A stretch of DNA of 64,000 nt from Rummeliibacillus stabekisii (GTDB taxonomy: Bacteria > Bacillota > Bacilli > Bacillales_A > Planococcaceae), in contig NZ_BJVD01000001.1 in the NCBI RefSeq assembly GCF_007988965.1, forward strand, positions 930,001 to 994,000. Reading direction: 5' to 3'. Both the position numbers and the translations under genes were made by a program. A model generated the notes under the pieces. That model saw only the letters and a list, made by a program, of their open reading frames with translations, did no database searches and was not told the origin of the DNA. Positions 31,432-39,641 of this stretch are shown piece after piece. Every line of letters starts with the position of its first letter. The stretch's first letter is position 1.

Positions 31432-31599
31432 CTAGCAAATGAAACTTGCGCCAACAATAATCAACAAGATGAATAAAACAACGATTAAAATGAAAGTAGA
31501 TCCACCGTAAGAAGATCCACCACCATCATAACCATAGCAGCCTCCGCCGAAGCCGCCTCCGTATCCGTAACCGCCTCCGCATCCGTATCCCCATGACAT
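31432..31599 (-). CDS. yjcZ: YjcZ family sporulation protein (55 aa)
   Basis: A 55-residue protein with a Gly/Tyr/Cys-rich N-terminal half (MSWGYGCGGGYGYGG) and a C-terminal hydrophobic helix (about residues 35-54) ending SFIC. This is the pattern of the tiny YjcZ/TIGR01732 family, which is linked to sporulation. A GGAGGGG site precedes the ATG by six bases. The neighbouring spoVIF supports the role. Confidence 0.85.
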   Translation of the reverse strand: MSWGYGCGGGYGYGGGFGGGCYGYDGGGSSYGGSTFILIVVLFILLIIVGASFIC

Positions 31600-31664
31600 T
31601 TACATCCCCTCCTCTCTTTTCTCTATATCCTATGCCTTTTGGAAAAGAGAGACCGGGCGTATGT

Positions 31665-32030
31665 CTATGGATGCTGACCTTTTGAGTGGAAAATAAGCGC
31701 ACCAATCATACCAAAAACAATTGCTGCACTGATACCCGAACTTGTCACTTCGAACATTCCTGTCAGAACGCCAATCCATCCGTGCTTTTCTGCTTCCGCT
31801 AGAGCACCGTGTGTCAAGGAGTTACCAAAGGAGGTAATCGGAATAGTTGCACCAGCTCCAGCAAAGTCAATTAACGGTTCATACAAATTAAAGCCGTCTA
31901 AAACTGAACCAAGAACAACCAGAATACTTAAAGTATGTGCTGGGGTCAGTTTTCCTAAATCCATAATCAGTTGCCCTACAACGCAAATAAGGCCACCTAC
32001 AATAAAAGCAATCAACAATGTTGCAAACAT
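31665..32030 (-). CDS. spoVAE: Stage V sporulation protein AE (SpoVAEb type)
   Basis: A 121-residue integral membrane protein with about four helices, of the SpoVAEb type, part of the SpoVA channel that moves calcium-dipicolinate into the forespore and out at germination. It is related in sequence to the SpoVAC encoded two genes upstream (shared PITSFGNS/PVTGFGNA-type segment). It starts ten bases after spoVAD and is the last gene of the operon. Confidence 0.92.
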   Translation of the reverse strand: MFATLLIAFIVGGLICVVGQLIMDLGKLTPAHTLSILVVLGSVLDGFNLYEPLIDFAGAGATIPITSFGNSLTHGALAEAEKHGWIGVLTGMFEVTSSGISAAIVFGMIGALIFHSKGQHP

Positions 32031-32040
32031 ATTTATATCC

Positions 32041-33051
32041 TCATTTCATTGAAATTTCGATGGCGTGTGCCGTGCAAGGAATAGACTCATTTTGCTGAAC
32101 AGTAAGCGGCGAAAGCAATGCTCCTGTTGCGACTGCTAAGACCCTTTCATACTTCTTCTCATTCAATCCCTTTAGAATAGTACTGAAAAAGACAGATGCA
32201 GAGCACCCCGCACCACTTGCTCCGGCAAGAAAGGTTTGATCATCTCCATAGAATTCTGCTCCGGCATCACGGATTTTCATCACATCTTGCTGAGCCATTC
32301 CTTCCTTAATTAAACATTCCTGTAATATTGGAAGACCAACCTTCGCCAAATCTCCCGTAATGATTAAATCGTAGTCGCTTAATGATTGTCCTCTTCCTTT
32401 TAAATGCCTTGTAATTGTGTCGCAAGCTGCAGGTGCCATAGCTGCCCCCATATGGAAAGGATCAGTTTGCTGCAAGTCGATGGATTTCCCGACAGTTGCG
32501 GCCTCTATTACAGGACTATTCATTTGCCCTTTCGCTATTAATGCATAGCCTGCTGCTGTAACGGTCCATTGTGCTGTACCAGGTTTTTGACCGCCATATT
32601 CCACTGGATATCGAAATTGCCTTTCAATGGAGTTATGCTGGCTTGCAGCACCAGCCAACGCATATTTACTTGCCCCTAATTCTGTTAGTAATGCTGCCAC
32701 AATAGCTCCGGATATAGAAGTAGCACAGGCAGAATATAGTCCCAAATATGGAATACCTAACGTAGACGCTAGAAAGTTGGAGGGGGTCATTTGATTAACT
32801 AAATCTCCACTCATAAGGAAGTCAACATCACGTTCTTTAATATTCGCTTTTTCTAATGCAATTTGACATGCTTGAAGAGCCATCTGTTTATGGCCCTTTT
32901 CATTGGATTTTTCTTCTGCTCTTTCATCGTCTAAAAGAAGATCAAAATCTGCAGCAAATACACTTTTTTTCTCTAAAGGGCCACCTACTACTCCAGAAGC
33001 AATAATGGAAGGCTTTGACGGAAAATAAATTACTCCTTGATCCATTACCAA
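32041..33051 (-). CDS. spoVAD: Stage V sporulation protein AD
   Basis: Soluble thiolase/KAS-fold protein that binds dipicolinic acid and sits on the outer face of the spore inner membrane with SpoVAC and SpoVAE; 336 residues. The CATSISGA and GASGAGCSASVFF segments are typical. A TTG start has the better spacing from GGGGGTG; an ATG two codons later overlaps the spoVAC stop (TAATG) and is the alternative. Confidence 0.93.
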   Translation of the reverse strand: MVMDQGVIYFPSKPSIIASGVVGGPLEKKSVFAADFDLLLDDERAEEKSNEKGHKQMALQACQIALEKANIKERDVDFLMSGDLVNQMTPSNFLASTLGIPYLGLYSACATSISGAIVAALLTELGASKYALAGAASQHNSIERQFRYPVEYGGQKPGTAQWTVTAAGYALIAKGQMNSPVIEAATVGKSIDLQQTDPFHMGAAMAPAACDTITRHLKGRGQSLSDYDLIITGDLAKVGLPILQECLIKEGMAQQDVMKIRDAGAEFYGDDQTFLAGASGAGCSASVFFSTILKGLNEKKYERVLAVATGALLSPLTVQQNESIPCTAHAIEISMK

Positions 33052-33500
33052 TTCGTCACCCCCACTGTTACTAAAAGAAGTTTTACTAGTGCTACAACAA
33101 AGGCTGATACAACGCCGAATACAATAACAGATCCTGCTAATTTAAAAATATTGCCTCCAACACCCAATACATATCCTTCAGATTTATGTTCAATGGCTGA
33201 TGAGATAACAGCATTACCGAACCCTGTAACCGGTACGGCGCTACCTGCTCCTGCAAATTGTGCAAGTTTCTTATAAAGCCCGAATCCAGTAAATAGCATA
33301 GCAAGGAAAATCATTGTAGCGACTGTCGGGTTTCCCGCTGTTCTTTCTGTAAAATTAAAATAAGCCATATAAAAGAACGTAATCAGCTGGCCAATTGTAC
33401 AAATGATGCCGCCTACGAGAAAAGCCTTTAAACAATTTTTAATAATGGAAGGTTTTGGTGACAGAGATTGTTGTAAAGTATCATATTGTTTTGCATCCAT
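33045..33500 (-). CDS. spoVAC: Stage V sporulation protein AC
   Basis: A 151-residue membrane protein with about four helices; SpoVAC has mechanosensitive channel character and forms the dipicolinate channel with SpoVAD and SpoVAE. The N-terminus MDAKQYDTLQQSLSPKPSI is cytoplasmic. The ATG shares a base with the stop of the upstream lipoprotein gene, so the two are translationally coupled. Confidence 0.93.
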   Translation of the reverse strand: MDAKQYDTLQQSLSPKPSIIKNCLKAFLVGGIICTIGQLITFFYMAYFNFTERTAGNPTVATMIFLAMLFTGFGLYKKLAQFAGAGSAVPVTGFGNAVISSAIEHKSEGYVLGVGGNIFKLAGSVIVFGVVSAFVVALVKLLLVTVGVTNW

Positions 33501-33913
33501 TAAGTTTGCTCCTCCGCTAATTCTTTTAAATTTTTAATTTTTTCTTTTACCTTCTTCTCGCTCATTTTCTTTTCGTTTAAACGATCTGTTTCCATTATTA
33601 TCTTTTGATCTGTACTAACTAGCACATCGCGATCAGGAAGCGCACGCTTAATTTTTTTTTTCCACTTCTTTTCATATTTCTTTTTATTCCATTTTGAAAA
33701 CGGCTTTACCTCCACACCTACAATTGCCTCTTTTTTTGTAAATAAGACAGATACCTTTTGGACATGTTTGTCATGGCCTAAAACTTTTTCTACCGATTGC
33801 CGTTCTTCCTGATATTTGTGGTCATCATTGACTGAGATAGCTGCACTATTTGATTTTCCACATCCAGCAAGCACAGTTAATAGAGCAATAAACATCAACA
33901 GGCTTTTTTTCAT
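33500..33913 (-). CDS. Sporulation lipoprotein of YhcN/YlaJ type
   Basis: A 137-residue lipoprotein: signal peptide with lipobox LAGC (Cys18), then a strongly basic Lys-rich domain. The family resemblance to YhcN/YlaJ spore lipoproteins is modest but the context is telling: first gene of a sigma-G-promoted unit with spoVAC, spoVAD and spoVAEb, the same core order as the spoVA2mob operons of heat-resistant Bacillus spores. Confidence 0.8.
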   Translation of the reverse strand: MKKSLLMFIALLTVLAGCGKSNSAAISVNDDHKYQEERQSVEKVLGHDKHVQKVSVLFTKKEAIVGVEVKPFSKWNKKKYEKKWKKKIKRALPDRDVLVSTDQKIIMETDRLNEKKMSEKKVKEKIKNLKELAEEQT

Positions 33914-33936
33914 ATCTTCCCCATCCTTTTTATTGA

Positions 33937-33967
33937 TAGTATGCGAATTTTAAATTCAAATTATTCA
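33937..33967 (-). promoter_or_regulatory. Sigma-G promoter of the lipoprotein-spoVA operon
   Basis: TGAATA (33962-33967), 18-base spacer, CATACTA (33937-33943), a close match to the forespore sigma-G consensus, about 24 bases before the lipoprotein ATG. Confidence 0.8.
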
Positions 33968-34009
33968 AAAGCAATAATGATAATAGCCTGCGCCATCCCA
34001 CTAAATAGC

Positions 34010-34018
34010 CATATAGTA
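34010..34018 (+). promoter_or_regulatory. Sigma-K-like -10 box before the first coat gene
   Basis: CATATAGTA fits the mother-cell sigma-K pattern CATAnnnTA. The same box with near-identical flanks (TATARAGAAT after it) lies before the second paralogue. I see no clear -35 AC at the expected distance. Confidence 0.6.
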
Positions 34019-34049
34019 TAAAGAATTGGAAATAAGGAGGTGAATTTGA

Positions 34050-34637
34050 ATGGGTTGTGGAAGAGAAAGTACAAGTGTGAGCCCAATTATGGGAGGAAAT
34101 TGCGTATGTGACGTATTACAGACAATTTTGGACCTCCAAGTTCAACGTGAAAATAACGAATGCGGTACTTGTCCTACTAGCTGTTTCCTAGAACCTCTAG
34201 GCGGTTTAGTAAGTCCATCTAGATCAAATGCTGATACTCGTGTATTTATGCTAGTGACTAAAGATGGCACGCCGTTTAAAGCTTTCTTCAAAAACTCTCG
34301 TCACCATCATCGTAATTCTTTAGAGAGTACGTCACTAGGCGGAATGAACATGAACAATCATCATAATCAACAGCACCATAATCAACAACATCATAATCAT
34401 AATCAATCTTGCTTCTCTGTATTTTTCCGTGTAGAAGATATTTTTGATGACTGCTGTGCAACATTACGTGTATTAAAACCGAATCGAAACATCTTAAAAG
34501 AATGCGGCTCCATCGACTTCAATAAAATTTGTGAAGTAACTGACTTCGAACTTACAGATAGTTGCATTACCGTAGATCTAAATTGCTTCTGCGGCGTACA
34601 ATGTGTGCAAGATGTCTTCTTAGACGTTTGCCGATAA
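34050..34637 (+). CDS. CotY/CotZ family spore coat protein, paralogue 1
   Basis: A 195-residue Cys-rich outer coat/crust protein that self-assembles through disulfides. Signature blocks are NCVCDVLQTILDLQ, SCFLEPLGGLVSPSRS and CFCGVQCVQDVF. Between the two halves it has an Asn/His/Gln-rich insertion (about residues 100-119, NNHHNQQHHNQQ) absent from paralogue 2. An AAGGAGGTGAAT site precedes the ATG. B. subtilis has cotY and cotZ in this same region; I cannot say which one this corresponds to. Confidence 0.92.
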   Translation: MGCGRESTSVSPIMGGNCVCDVLQTILDLQVQRENNECGTCPTSCFLEPLGGLVSPSRSNADTRVFMLVTKDGTPFKAFFKNSRHHHRNSLESTSLGGMNMNNHHNQQHHNQQHHNHNQSCFSVFFRVEDIFDDCCATLRVLKPNRNILKECGSIDFNKICEVTDFELTDSCITVDLNCFCGVQCVQDVFLDVCR

Positions 34638-34674
34638 AAAGCTCGCTCAAGGTGAAACAGCGTCGTAATATGGC

Positions 34675-34706
34675 AAAGGGTCCTAATCTATGATTAGGGC
34701 CCTTTG
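34675..34706 (+). terminator. Hairpin between the two coat genes
   Basis: AAAGGGTCCTAATC pairs with GATTAGGGCCCTTT, followed by a short T-rich tail; separates the two coat transcripts. Confidence 0.65.
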
Positions 34707-34738
34707 TTCTTTTAGCCCAGTCTCTTTTTTTAATAAGG

Positions 34739-34747
34739 CATATGCTA
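34739..34747 (+). promoter_or_regulatory. Sigma-K-like -10 box before the second coat gene
   Basis: CATATGCTA, pattern CATAnnnTA, followed by TAGAGAAT; 30 bases before the start codon of paralogue 2. Confidence 0.6.
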
Positions 34748-34776
34748 TAGAGAATCTGAATAAGGATGTGATATTA

Positions 34777-35328
34777 ATGGGTTGTGGAAAAGAAAGCTCA
34801 AGCAGTTCAAGCTCAAGTTCGAGCTCAAGCGTTAGACCAATCACTTCAGCTAATTGTGTGTGTGATGTGGTGCAAGCAATCTTAGACATTCAGACACAGG
34901 ACATCACTAATGATTGCCAGTGCCCTTCTAACTGTTTCTTAGAGCCGCTGGGTGGCTTGGTAAGTCCATCTAGATCAAATGCAGACACACGTGTGTTTAT
35001 GTTATTAACAAAAGACGGCACACCATTTAAAGCATTTTTCAAACCGCGTCATCACGGTTCGCATAATAACAGTGCAACACATCATAACGGATGTTTTTCT
35101 GTATTTTTCCGTGTAGAAGATGTATTTGATGGCTGTTGTGCAACATTGCGTGTACTAAAACCAAACAAGAACATTCATAAAGATTGCGATTGCGGCTCAA
35201 TCGATTTAAATGCAATTTGTGATGTAACTGATTTTGAACTTACAGATAGTTGCATTACTGTAGATTTAAATTGCTTCTGTGGCGTGCAATGCATCCAGGA
35301 CGTCTTCTTAAATGTTTGTCCTGATTAA
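34777..35328 (+). CDS. CotY/CotZ family spore coat protein, paralogue 2
   Basis: A 183-residue coat protein sharing long near-identical blocks with paralogue 1 (SPSRSNADTRVFML, the DGTPFKAFFK region, TDSCITVDLNCFCGVQC), so a fairly recent duplication. It differs by a run of eleven Ser residues after MGCGKE, encoded by a near-regular AGC/TCA hexanucleotide repeat, and by lacking the His/Gln insert. The start was set at the ATG behind AAGGATGTGAT; upstream in-frame sequence includes the promoter. Confidence 0.92.
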   Translation: MGCGKESSSSSSSSSSSSVRPITSANCVCDVVQAILDIQTQDITNDCQCPSNCFLEPLGGLVSPSRSNADTRVFMLLTKDGTPFKAFFKPRHHGSHNNSATHHNGCFSVFFRVEDVFDGCCATLRVLKPNKNIHKDCDCGSIDLNAICDVTDFELTDSCITVDLNCFCGVQCIQDVFLNVCPD

Positions 35329-35362
35329 CAAAAATACCTAAACCAGAAAACGAATAGACGAT

Positions 35363-35406
35363 AAAAAGCGGGATTCTCCTTTACTATGGTGAATCTCGCT
35401 TTTTTC
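35363..35406 (+). terminator. Terminator after the second coat gene
   Basis: AAAAAGCGGGATTC pairs with GAATCTCGCTTTTT (one G-T pair), with T run. Confidence 0.8.
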
Positions 35407-35445
35407 ATACAAATTTTTTATGGAAGTGGTATATTATTTTACAAT

Positions 35446-35472
35446 AAAAAAAGCCTAGAAAAATATCTAGGC
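35446..35472 (-). terminator. Terminator of cotO
   Basis: On the minus strand GCCTAG/CTAGGC hairpin followed by seven T residues, 19 bases after the cotO stop. Confidence 0.75.
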
Positions 35473-35490
35473 AAGTTTTAAAAATTGAAT

Positions 35491-35937
35491 TTAAGATTCA
35501 GCATCGATTTTATCTTTTTCAGCATGTTGGACTTGTGGTTTAAAGAATGAGCTTCCTCTCCACACCAAATCAGAGATTTCCCAAACCTTATACGTTAACA
35601 CTGTTTCAGAGGTACGAATAAAGACATCCTCTGTCTCACTATCAAATTTCTTTACTACTCCAGTGATCTCCTGCCCATCATGCAGTACAAATACAAGCGG
35701 CTGATATGCCCTTTGCTGAAATGGCTTTGACAGGAAATGAAGCCTCTCTTTTCTTTTTACTAATTCACTGTTATCTAAATTATGTGTACTTGGCTTTTGA
35801 GCACTCTCAAAATGCTCTGTTTGGTCCTCGATTACAATACTTTCAATTAGCTCCGCACTTGTTTCCACAGGGACTGTTTCTCTGAAAAAAGCAGGGGGCG
35901 TTTTGATAAAAAGGAGTGGGTCTTTTCCCACAATCAC
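35491..35937 (-). CDS. cotO: CotO-like spore coat protein
   Basis: A 148-residue protein whose C-terminal half (RLHFLSKPFQQRAYQPLVF and the following beta-rich stretch VLHDGQEITGVVKKFD) resembles the conserved part of CotO/YjbX coat assembly proteins. It is shorter than the 227-residue B. subtilis protein. Its position between mgtE and the cotY/Z genes fits the known gene order. Call from similarity and context. Confidence 0.75.
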   Translation of the reverse strand: MIVGKDPLLFIKTPPAFFRETVPVETSAELIESIVIEDQTEHFESAQKPSTHNLDNSELVKRKERLHFLSKPFQQRAYQPLVFVLHDGQEITGVVKKFDSETEDVFIRTSETVLTYKVWEISDLVWRGSSFFKPQVQHAEKDKIDAES

Positions 35938-35981
35938 ACATCCTTTTTATTTTTATCATATGCCTAATATGCCATATGGGT

Positions 35982-37358
35982 TCACATGAGATGATTAATG
36001 AAAGCTGTAGCAATTCCTAAGTAAATCAGAATACTGGTAATGTCATTTAATGTTGTGATAAAAGGACCTGAAGCAACTGCAGGGTCAATATTCATGCGGT
36101 GCATCACTAACGGAATCACTGCACCAGCCAACGTTGCCACGACGATTGAGCAACAGATGGCCACACCTACCAACAATCCTAGAAGGAATGTATGTTGCCA
36201 GAAGTATACAATGCCGAGCGCGATGATCCCGCAAACAACTCCCATGATGATGCCAGTGACCATCTCTCTAAGCATCAATGCCCATTTGTTATCTTCTTCT
36301 GAATTCCCTGTCGCAATACCCCGGACCGCAACCGCAAGCGCCTGTGTACCACTATTCCCTGAAGTCCCGCCAATTAACGGTATAAATGCAGCCAACAACG
36401 CTACTTTTTCAAGCGTATCAGTAAATAGATCAACTAAATTAGCCGTAATCATACCAAGGAACAACAGTATGACAAGCCAAGGTAATCTTTTTTTGGCAGC
36501 CAAAAAAGGATTCTTGTCAAATGTATCCATATCTGAAACACCTGCTAGCTTGGAATAGTCCTCAGATGCTTCTTCATCAATAACATCAATAATATCATCA
36601 ACTGTGATAATACCGAGCATTTCATTTTTTGAATTAATAACGGGCACCGCTAGGAAGTTATAGTCCTTCATAATCTGAGCTACATCTTCCTGGTCATCCG
36701 CTACCTTCACGCTTACGACACGATCGTTCATAATTTCATGGATTAGTGTATCTTCATCCGCGATAATTAAATCACGCAATGAAATGACACCTGCCAAATG
36801 TTCTGCATCATCCACCACAAAGATATAATAGATGGTTTCGGCATTCGGCGCCTCATTCCGCAGTATCGTCATAGCAGACCTTACAGTGGAATTTTCGGGG
36901 ATTGCCACATATTCCGTGGTCATAATAGAACCCGCAGTATATTCCTCATAATGAAGAAGCTCCCGAATTTCCTGGGCATCTTCATTGCTCATTAATTTTA
37001 AAAAATGGCTAATTTGGTCTTTGTCTAATTCATTTAATACATCGACCGCATCATCCGTGTACATTTCTGAAATCATTTGCGCCGCATAAATAGGCGTCAT
37101 TTCCTCAAGAAACCGAGTATATCCATTATCGTCAAGTTCTAGAGCTTCGAAGATTTCCGCCAACTCTTTCGGGGACAAGTATTGATAGATCACCTGTCGT
37201 ATATCTGGTTCCACCTTCTCATAAAACTGTGCCTGATCATATGGATGAAGCGATAAATACTCTTCTCTGAATGCAAGTGTATCGCCTTGGTGAATTAACG
37301 AGCATAAATGCTCTTCATCAAATTGTACTTCATCATTTTCTGTTTTGTTATCCATCAT
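35982..37358 (-). CDS. mgtE: Magnesium transporter MgtE
   Basis: Homodimeric Mg2+ channel, 458 residues: N-terminal helical domain (about 15-135), paired CBS domains (about 136-265), connecting helix and five C-terminal membrane helices. The IPLIGGTSGNSGTQ segment and the conserved Asp in the last helices (TTLNDITSILIY) form the pore. An AGGAGGGG site precedes MMDNK. I looked for an M-box riboswitch upstream and found none. Confidence 0.95.
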   Translation of the reverse strand: MMDNKTENDEVQFDEEHLCSLIHQGDTLAFREEYLSLHPYDQAQFYEKVEPDIRQVIYQYLSPKELAEIFEALELDDNGYTRFLEEMTPIYAAQMISEMYTDDAVDVLNELDKDQISHFLKLMSNEDAQEIRELLHYEEYTAGSIMTTEYVAIPENSTVRSAMTILRNEAPNAETIYYIFVVDDAEHLAGVISLRDLIIADEDTLIHEIMNDRVVSVKVADDQEDVAQIMKDYNFLAVPVINSKNEMLGIITVDDIIDVIDEEASEDYSKLAGVSDMDTFDKNPFLAAKKRLPWLVILLFLGMITANLVDLFTDTLEKVALLAAFIPLIGGTSGNSGTQALAVAVRGIATGNSEEDNKWALMLREMVTGIIMGVVCGIIALGIVYFWQHTFLLGLLVGVAICCSIVVATLAGAVIPLVMHRMNIDPAVASGPFITTLNDITSILIYLGIATAFINHLM

Positions 37359-37509
37359 GCATGTCCCCTCCTCTCGATTTGGATCTTTTTTAATACCTTA
37401 CTATAATAGTTCGAAGTTTCGACAAGGGTCAATTCTTTTTTAGTGTTTCTATCGAATCAATTTCATAAATCCGTTTTCATAAAAGAACGTTTTAACCTTT
37501 TATTTATTC

Positions 37510-37625
37510 ATAATAGTTCTGGCTAGACACACTTTGCAGTGGGAGACTTAATCAATTCATTCTTGCAAGTATTCAGCTCAAGCTCTACCTGCAGTGATCA
37601 CTATATCTACTGCACTATACCCCAA
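37510..37625 (+). repeat. Strongly decayed copy of the palindromic intergenic repeat
   Basis: Aligns at low identity along its whole length with copy 3 of the tandem array: the blocks TTCTTGC, TTCAGCTCAAGCT and a final GCACTATA remain in order while both GC-rich arms are AT-eroded. Together with the next copy and a terminator it accounts for the 550-base gap between mgtE and the pseudouridine synthase. Confidence 0.5.
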
Positions 37626-37667
37626 AAATATCATATAAAAAAAAGCCTGTGACATAACTAAAGTAGT

Positions 37668-37800
37668 CCGTTCCCTGTGCTCCAAAAGATCGCTTTCCGC
37701 GGGGCGCACCTTGAGCCTCCTTGTCGCTTACGCTCCTGCGGGGTCTCAAAATTGCACTAAATCCCGCAGGAGTCGACCTTTTTCCGCTCCGGTCCACTCC
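37668..37800 (+). repeat. Copy of the palindromic intergenic repeat
   Basis: Contains CGCTTTCCGCGGGG, CGCTCCTGCGGGGTCTCA and ATCCCGCAGGAGTCGACC in the order of the array elements, with mirror-image ends. It looks least decayed and is the form commonly seen scattered in Bacillaceae/Planococcaceae genomes (from general knowledge). A reading frame across it is an artefact of its GC content. Confidence 0.75.
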
Positions 37801-37843
37801 CAAAACTGAATAGGGGTTTGGGATATTTAAAGGCAGTCATATA

Positions 37844-37889
37844 GAAAAAATGCATGAAGGCGTATTGTCCTTCATGCATTTTTATTTTT
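37844..37889. terminator. Terminator after the pseudouridine synthase gene
   Basis: AAATGCATGAAGG pairs with CCTTCATGCATTT, A and T runs on both sides. Confidence 0.8.
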
Positions 37890-37911
37890 GAAATTATGGC
37901 CCAGCCTCTTG

Positions 37912-38835
37912 TTAATTTACACCACTATTTGAATGGCTGAGCAAAATATGCTCCATATCTTCCGGAAGATTGCTATACCATATCATTTCCTCTTGGGAGA
38001 GAGGATGTTGAAGCTTTAGCGAAACACAGTGCAGCGCCTGCCGTCTAATCAATGTGCACTTTCCTCCATATAAGTCATCACCCAACAATGGATGTCCAAG
38101 CGAAGATAGGTGTACACGAATCTGATGTGTTCTGCCTGTATGCAAAGTCAAACGAACATGGCTTACTTCTTCTCCATTTACATTAAAACGGTTTAAGACA
38201 GTGACATCCGTATGGGCGTATTGTCCATCCTCTGTTACTTCACGTTCAATAATGCTTCCTGCTTTTCTGCCAATCGGTGCGATGATTTGCTGAAAGTCTT
38301 CTTTCACGTGGCCATGTACAAGAGCTTCATATGTTCGGTAAATGGTATGCGATTTTTGTGCTTCGCTGAGCAAATGATGTATATGGCGGTGCTTTGCTAT
38401 ACACATCAACCCTGATGTATCGCGGTCTAATCTTGTGACGATATGAACAGTGGATGCCACATCCTGCTCTTGCAAATGCCCCGCAATCTTATTCGCAATA
38501 CTGCCTGTCGGATGGTCATGTGAGGGTATAGAACTTTGACCATCCGGCTTTTCGACAATCAATAACGCTTGATCTTCATAACAGATAGTTAAACGTCCTT
38601 TTTCAGGTATTAAGCCAGCACTCATCTCTTCTTTAGGAAAAATAACCTTAATTTCATCGCCTTCTGTTAAGGGATGACGCACATTCTGTTCTTCTCCATT
38701 GACCAACAGTGCGCCACCGCGAAATTTGATCGCTGTTAATGTTCTCTTCGAAATGCCAAATTGAGCTAGTGCATCTCTAAGTAATTGTCTATCTAGAGAT
38801 GCATGAAACGTTAAATGGTATCGTAAATCTTTCAT
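37912..38835 (-). CDS. RluA/RluD family pseudouridine synthase (YjbO)
   Basis: Modifies uridines in rRNA (or tRNA). The 307 residues comprise an N-terminal S4-like RNA-binding part (KRTLTAIKFRGGALLVNG) and the catalytic domain with the active-site Asp in VTRLDRDTSGL and the GRTHQIRVH motif. Its ATG shares one base with the nadF stop (TAATG). In B. subtilis the corresponding gene is yjbO. The modified position cannot be deduced. Confidence 0.92.
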   Translation of the reverse strand: MKDLRYHLTFHASLDRQLLRDALAQFGISKRTLTAIKFRGGALLVNGEEQNVRHPLTEGDEIKVIFPKEEMSAGLIPEKGRLTICYEDQALLIVEKPDGQSSIPSHDHPTGSIANKIAGHLQEQDVASTVHIVTRLDRDTSGLMCIAKHRHIHHLLSEAQKSHTIYRTYEALVHGHVKEDFQQIIAPIGRKAGSIIEREVTEDGQYAHTDVTVLNRFNVNGEEVSHVRLTLHTGRTHQIRVHLSSLGHPLLGDDLYGGKCTLIRRQALHCVSLKLQHPLSQEEMIWYSNLPEDMEHILLSHSNSGVN

Positions 38836-39641
38836 TAGTCCCTCAAATCGCTATCAATAAAGGAGTCATGTACACGTTGCCAGAAAGGAAATGCTCTAAA
38901 ACGCGCAAATCTCACTTTATCTTTTGCCACACGATATTGAATGGTTTTCACGTTTTTATGCAAAAGCTGAATATGATCAATCGTTACCATAAAATCATCC
39001 ACCTTCACTGGCTTTAATACACAGTTGTGATGTGCAGGTAACACGAGCGAAGAGCCAACTGTACGGAATACGCGATTATTAATAGAAGCCATTTCCGTTA
39101 GTTGAATTGTCTCTAATGATGGATGAATAATGGCTCCTCCTAGTGCCTTGTTATAGGCTGTGCTGCCGGAAGGAGTAGAGACACATAGACCGTCGCCGCG
39201 GAAACGTTCAAATAGCTTACCGTTTAACTCTATATCCATTACTAGTGTGACCTCTGGCGACTTCACAGTAGATTCGTTTAGCGCTAAATAGGTAAAACAA
39301 TCCGTATTGTCTTGATAATTAATCGTCATTTCTAATAATGGGTACTCAATTACATCAAACTCATTTTTAGCAATTGAAATGACCAATTTTTCAATTTCAG
39401 CTGGCTTCCAATCTGCATAGAAACCGAGATGACCTGTGTGGATTCCTACAAAAGCCACTTCTGATAGCATATGTGTATATCTATGGAAAGCCTGTAATAG
39501 TGTACCGTCACCGCCGATAGATAAGACTATTTCCGGCTTTTCTTCGTCTAATTCCAACCCGAAATGTGTTAAATAGTTGATAGCTCGTTCCATCAGTTCA
39601 TTAGACTGTGGATCATTCCGTGACTGAACTGCGAATCTCAT
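38835..39641 (-). CDS. nadF: NAD kinase
   Basis: Phosphorylates NAD to NADP; 268 residues. The GGDGTLL motif (about 43-49), HTGHLGF and the conserved [13 protein letters not shown] substrate loop are all present. Overlaps relQ by four bases (ATGA) and rluD-like by one, a tightly coupled group as in Bacillus (yjbM-yjbN-yjbO). Confidence 0.96.
   Translation of the reverse strand: MRFAVQSRNDPQSNELMERAINYLTHFGLELDEEKPEIVLSIGGDGTLLQAFHRYTHMLSEVAFVGIHTGHLGFYADWKPAEIEKLVISIAKNEFDVIEYPLLEMTINYQDNTDCFTYLALNESTVKSPEVTLVMDIELNGKLFERFRGDGLCVSTPSGSTAYNKALGGAIIHPSLETIQLTEMASINNRVFRTVGSSLVLPAHHNCVLKPVKVDDFMVTIDHIQLLHKNVKTIQYRVAKDKVRFARFRAFPFWQRVHDSFIDSDLRD

Noticed and set aside
34683-34889. 68-codon minus-strand frame with a Leu/Glu repeat
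   Set aside because: Antisense of the poly-serine repeat of the coat gene and its promoter.
37359-37509. M-box magnesium riboswitch before mgtE
   Set aside because: Looked for the conserved M-box blocks on the minus strand and found none; the gap is AT-rich and too plain.
37615-37803. 62-codon minus-strand frame
   Set aside because: It is created by the GC-rich palindromic repeat; basic low-complexity product, no ribosome binding site.
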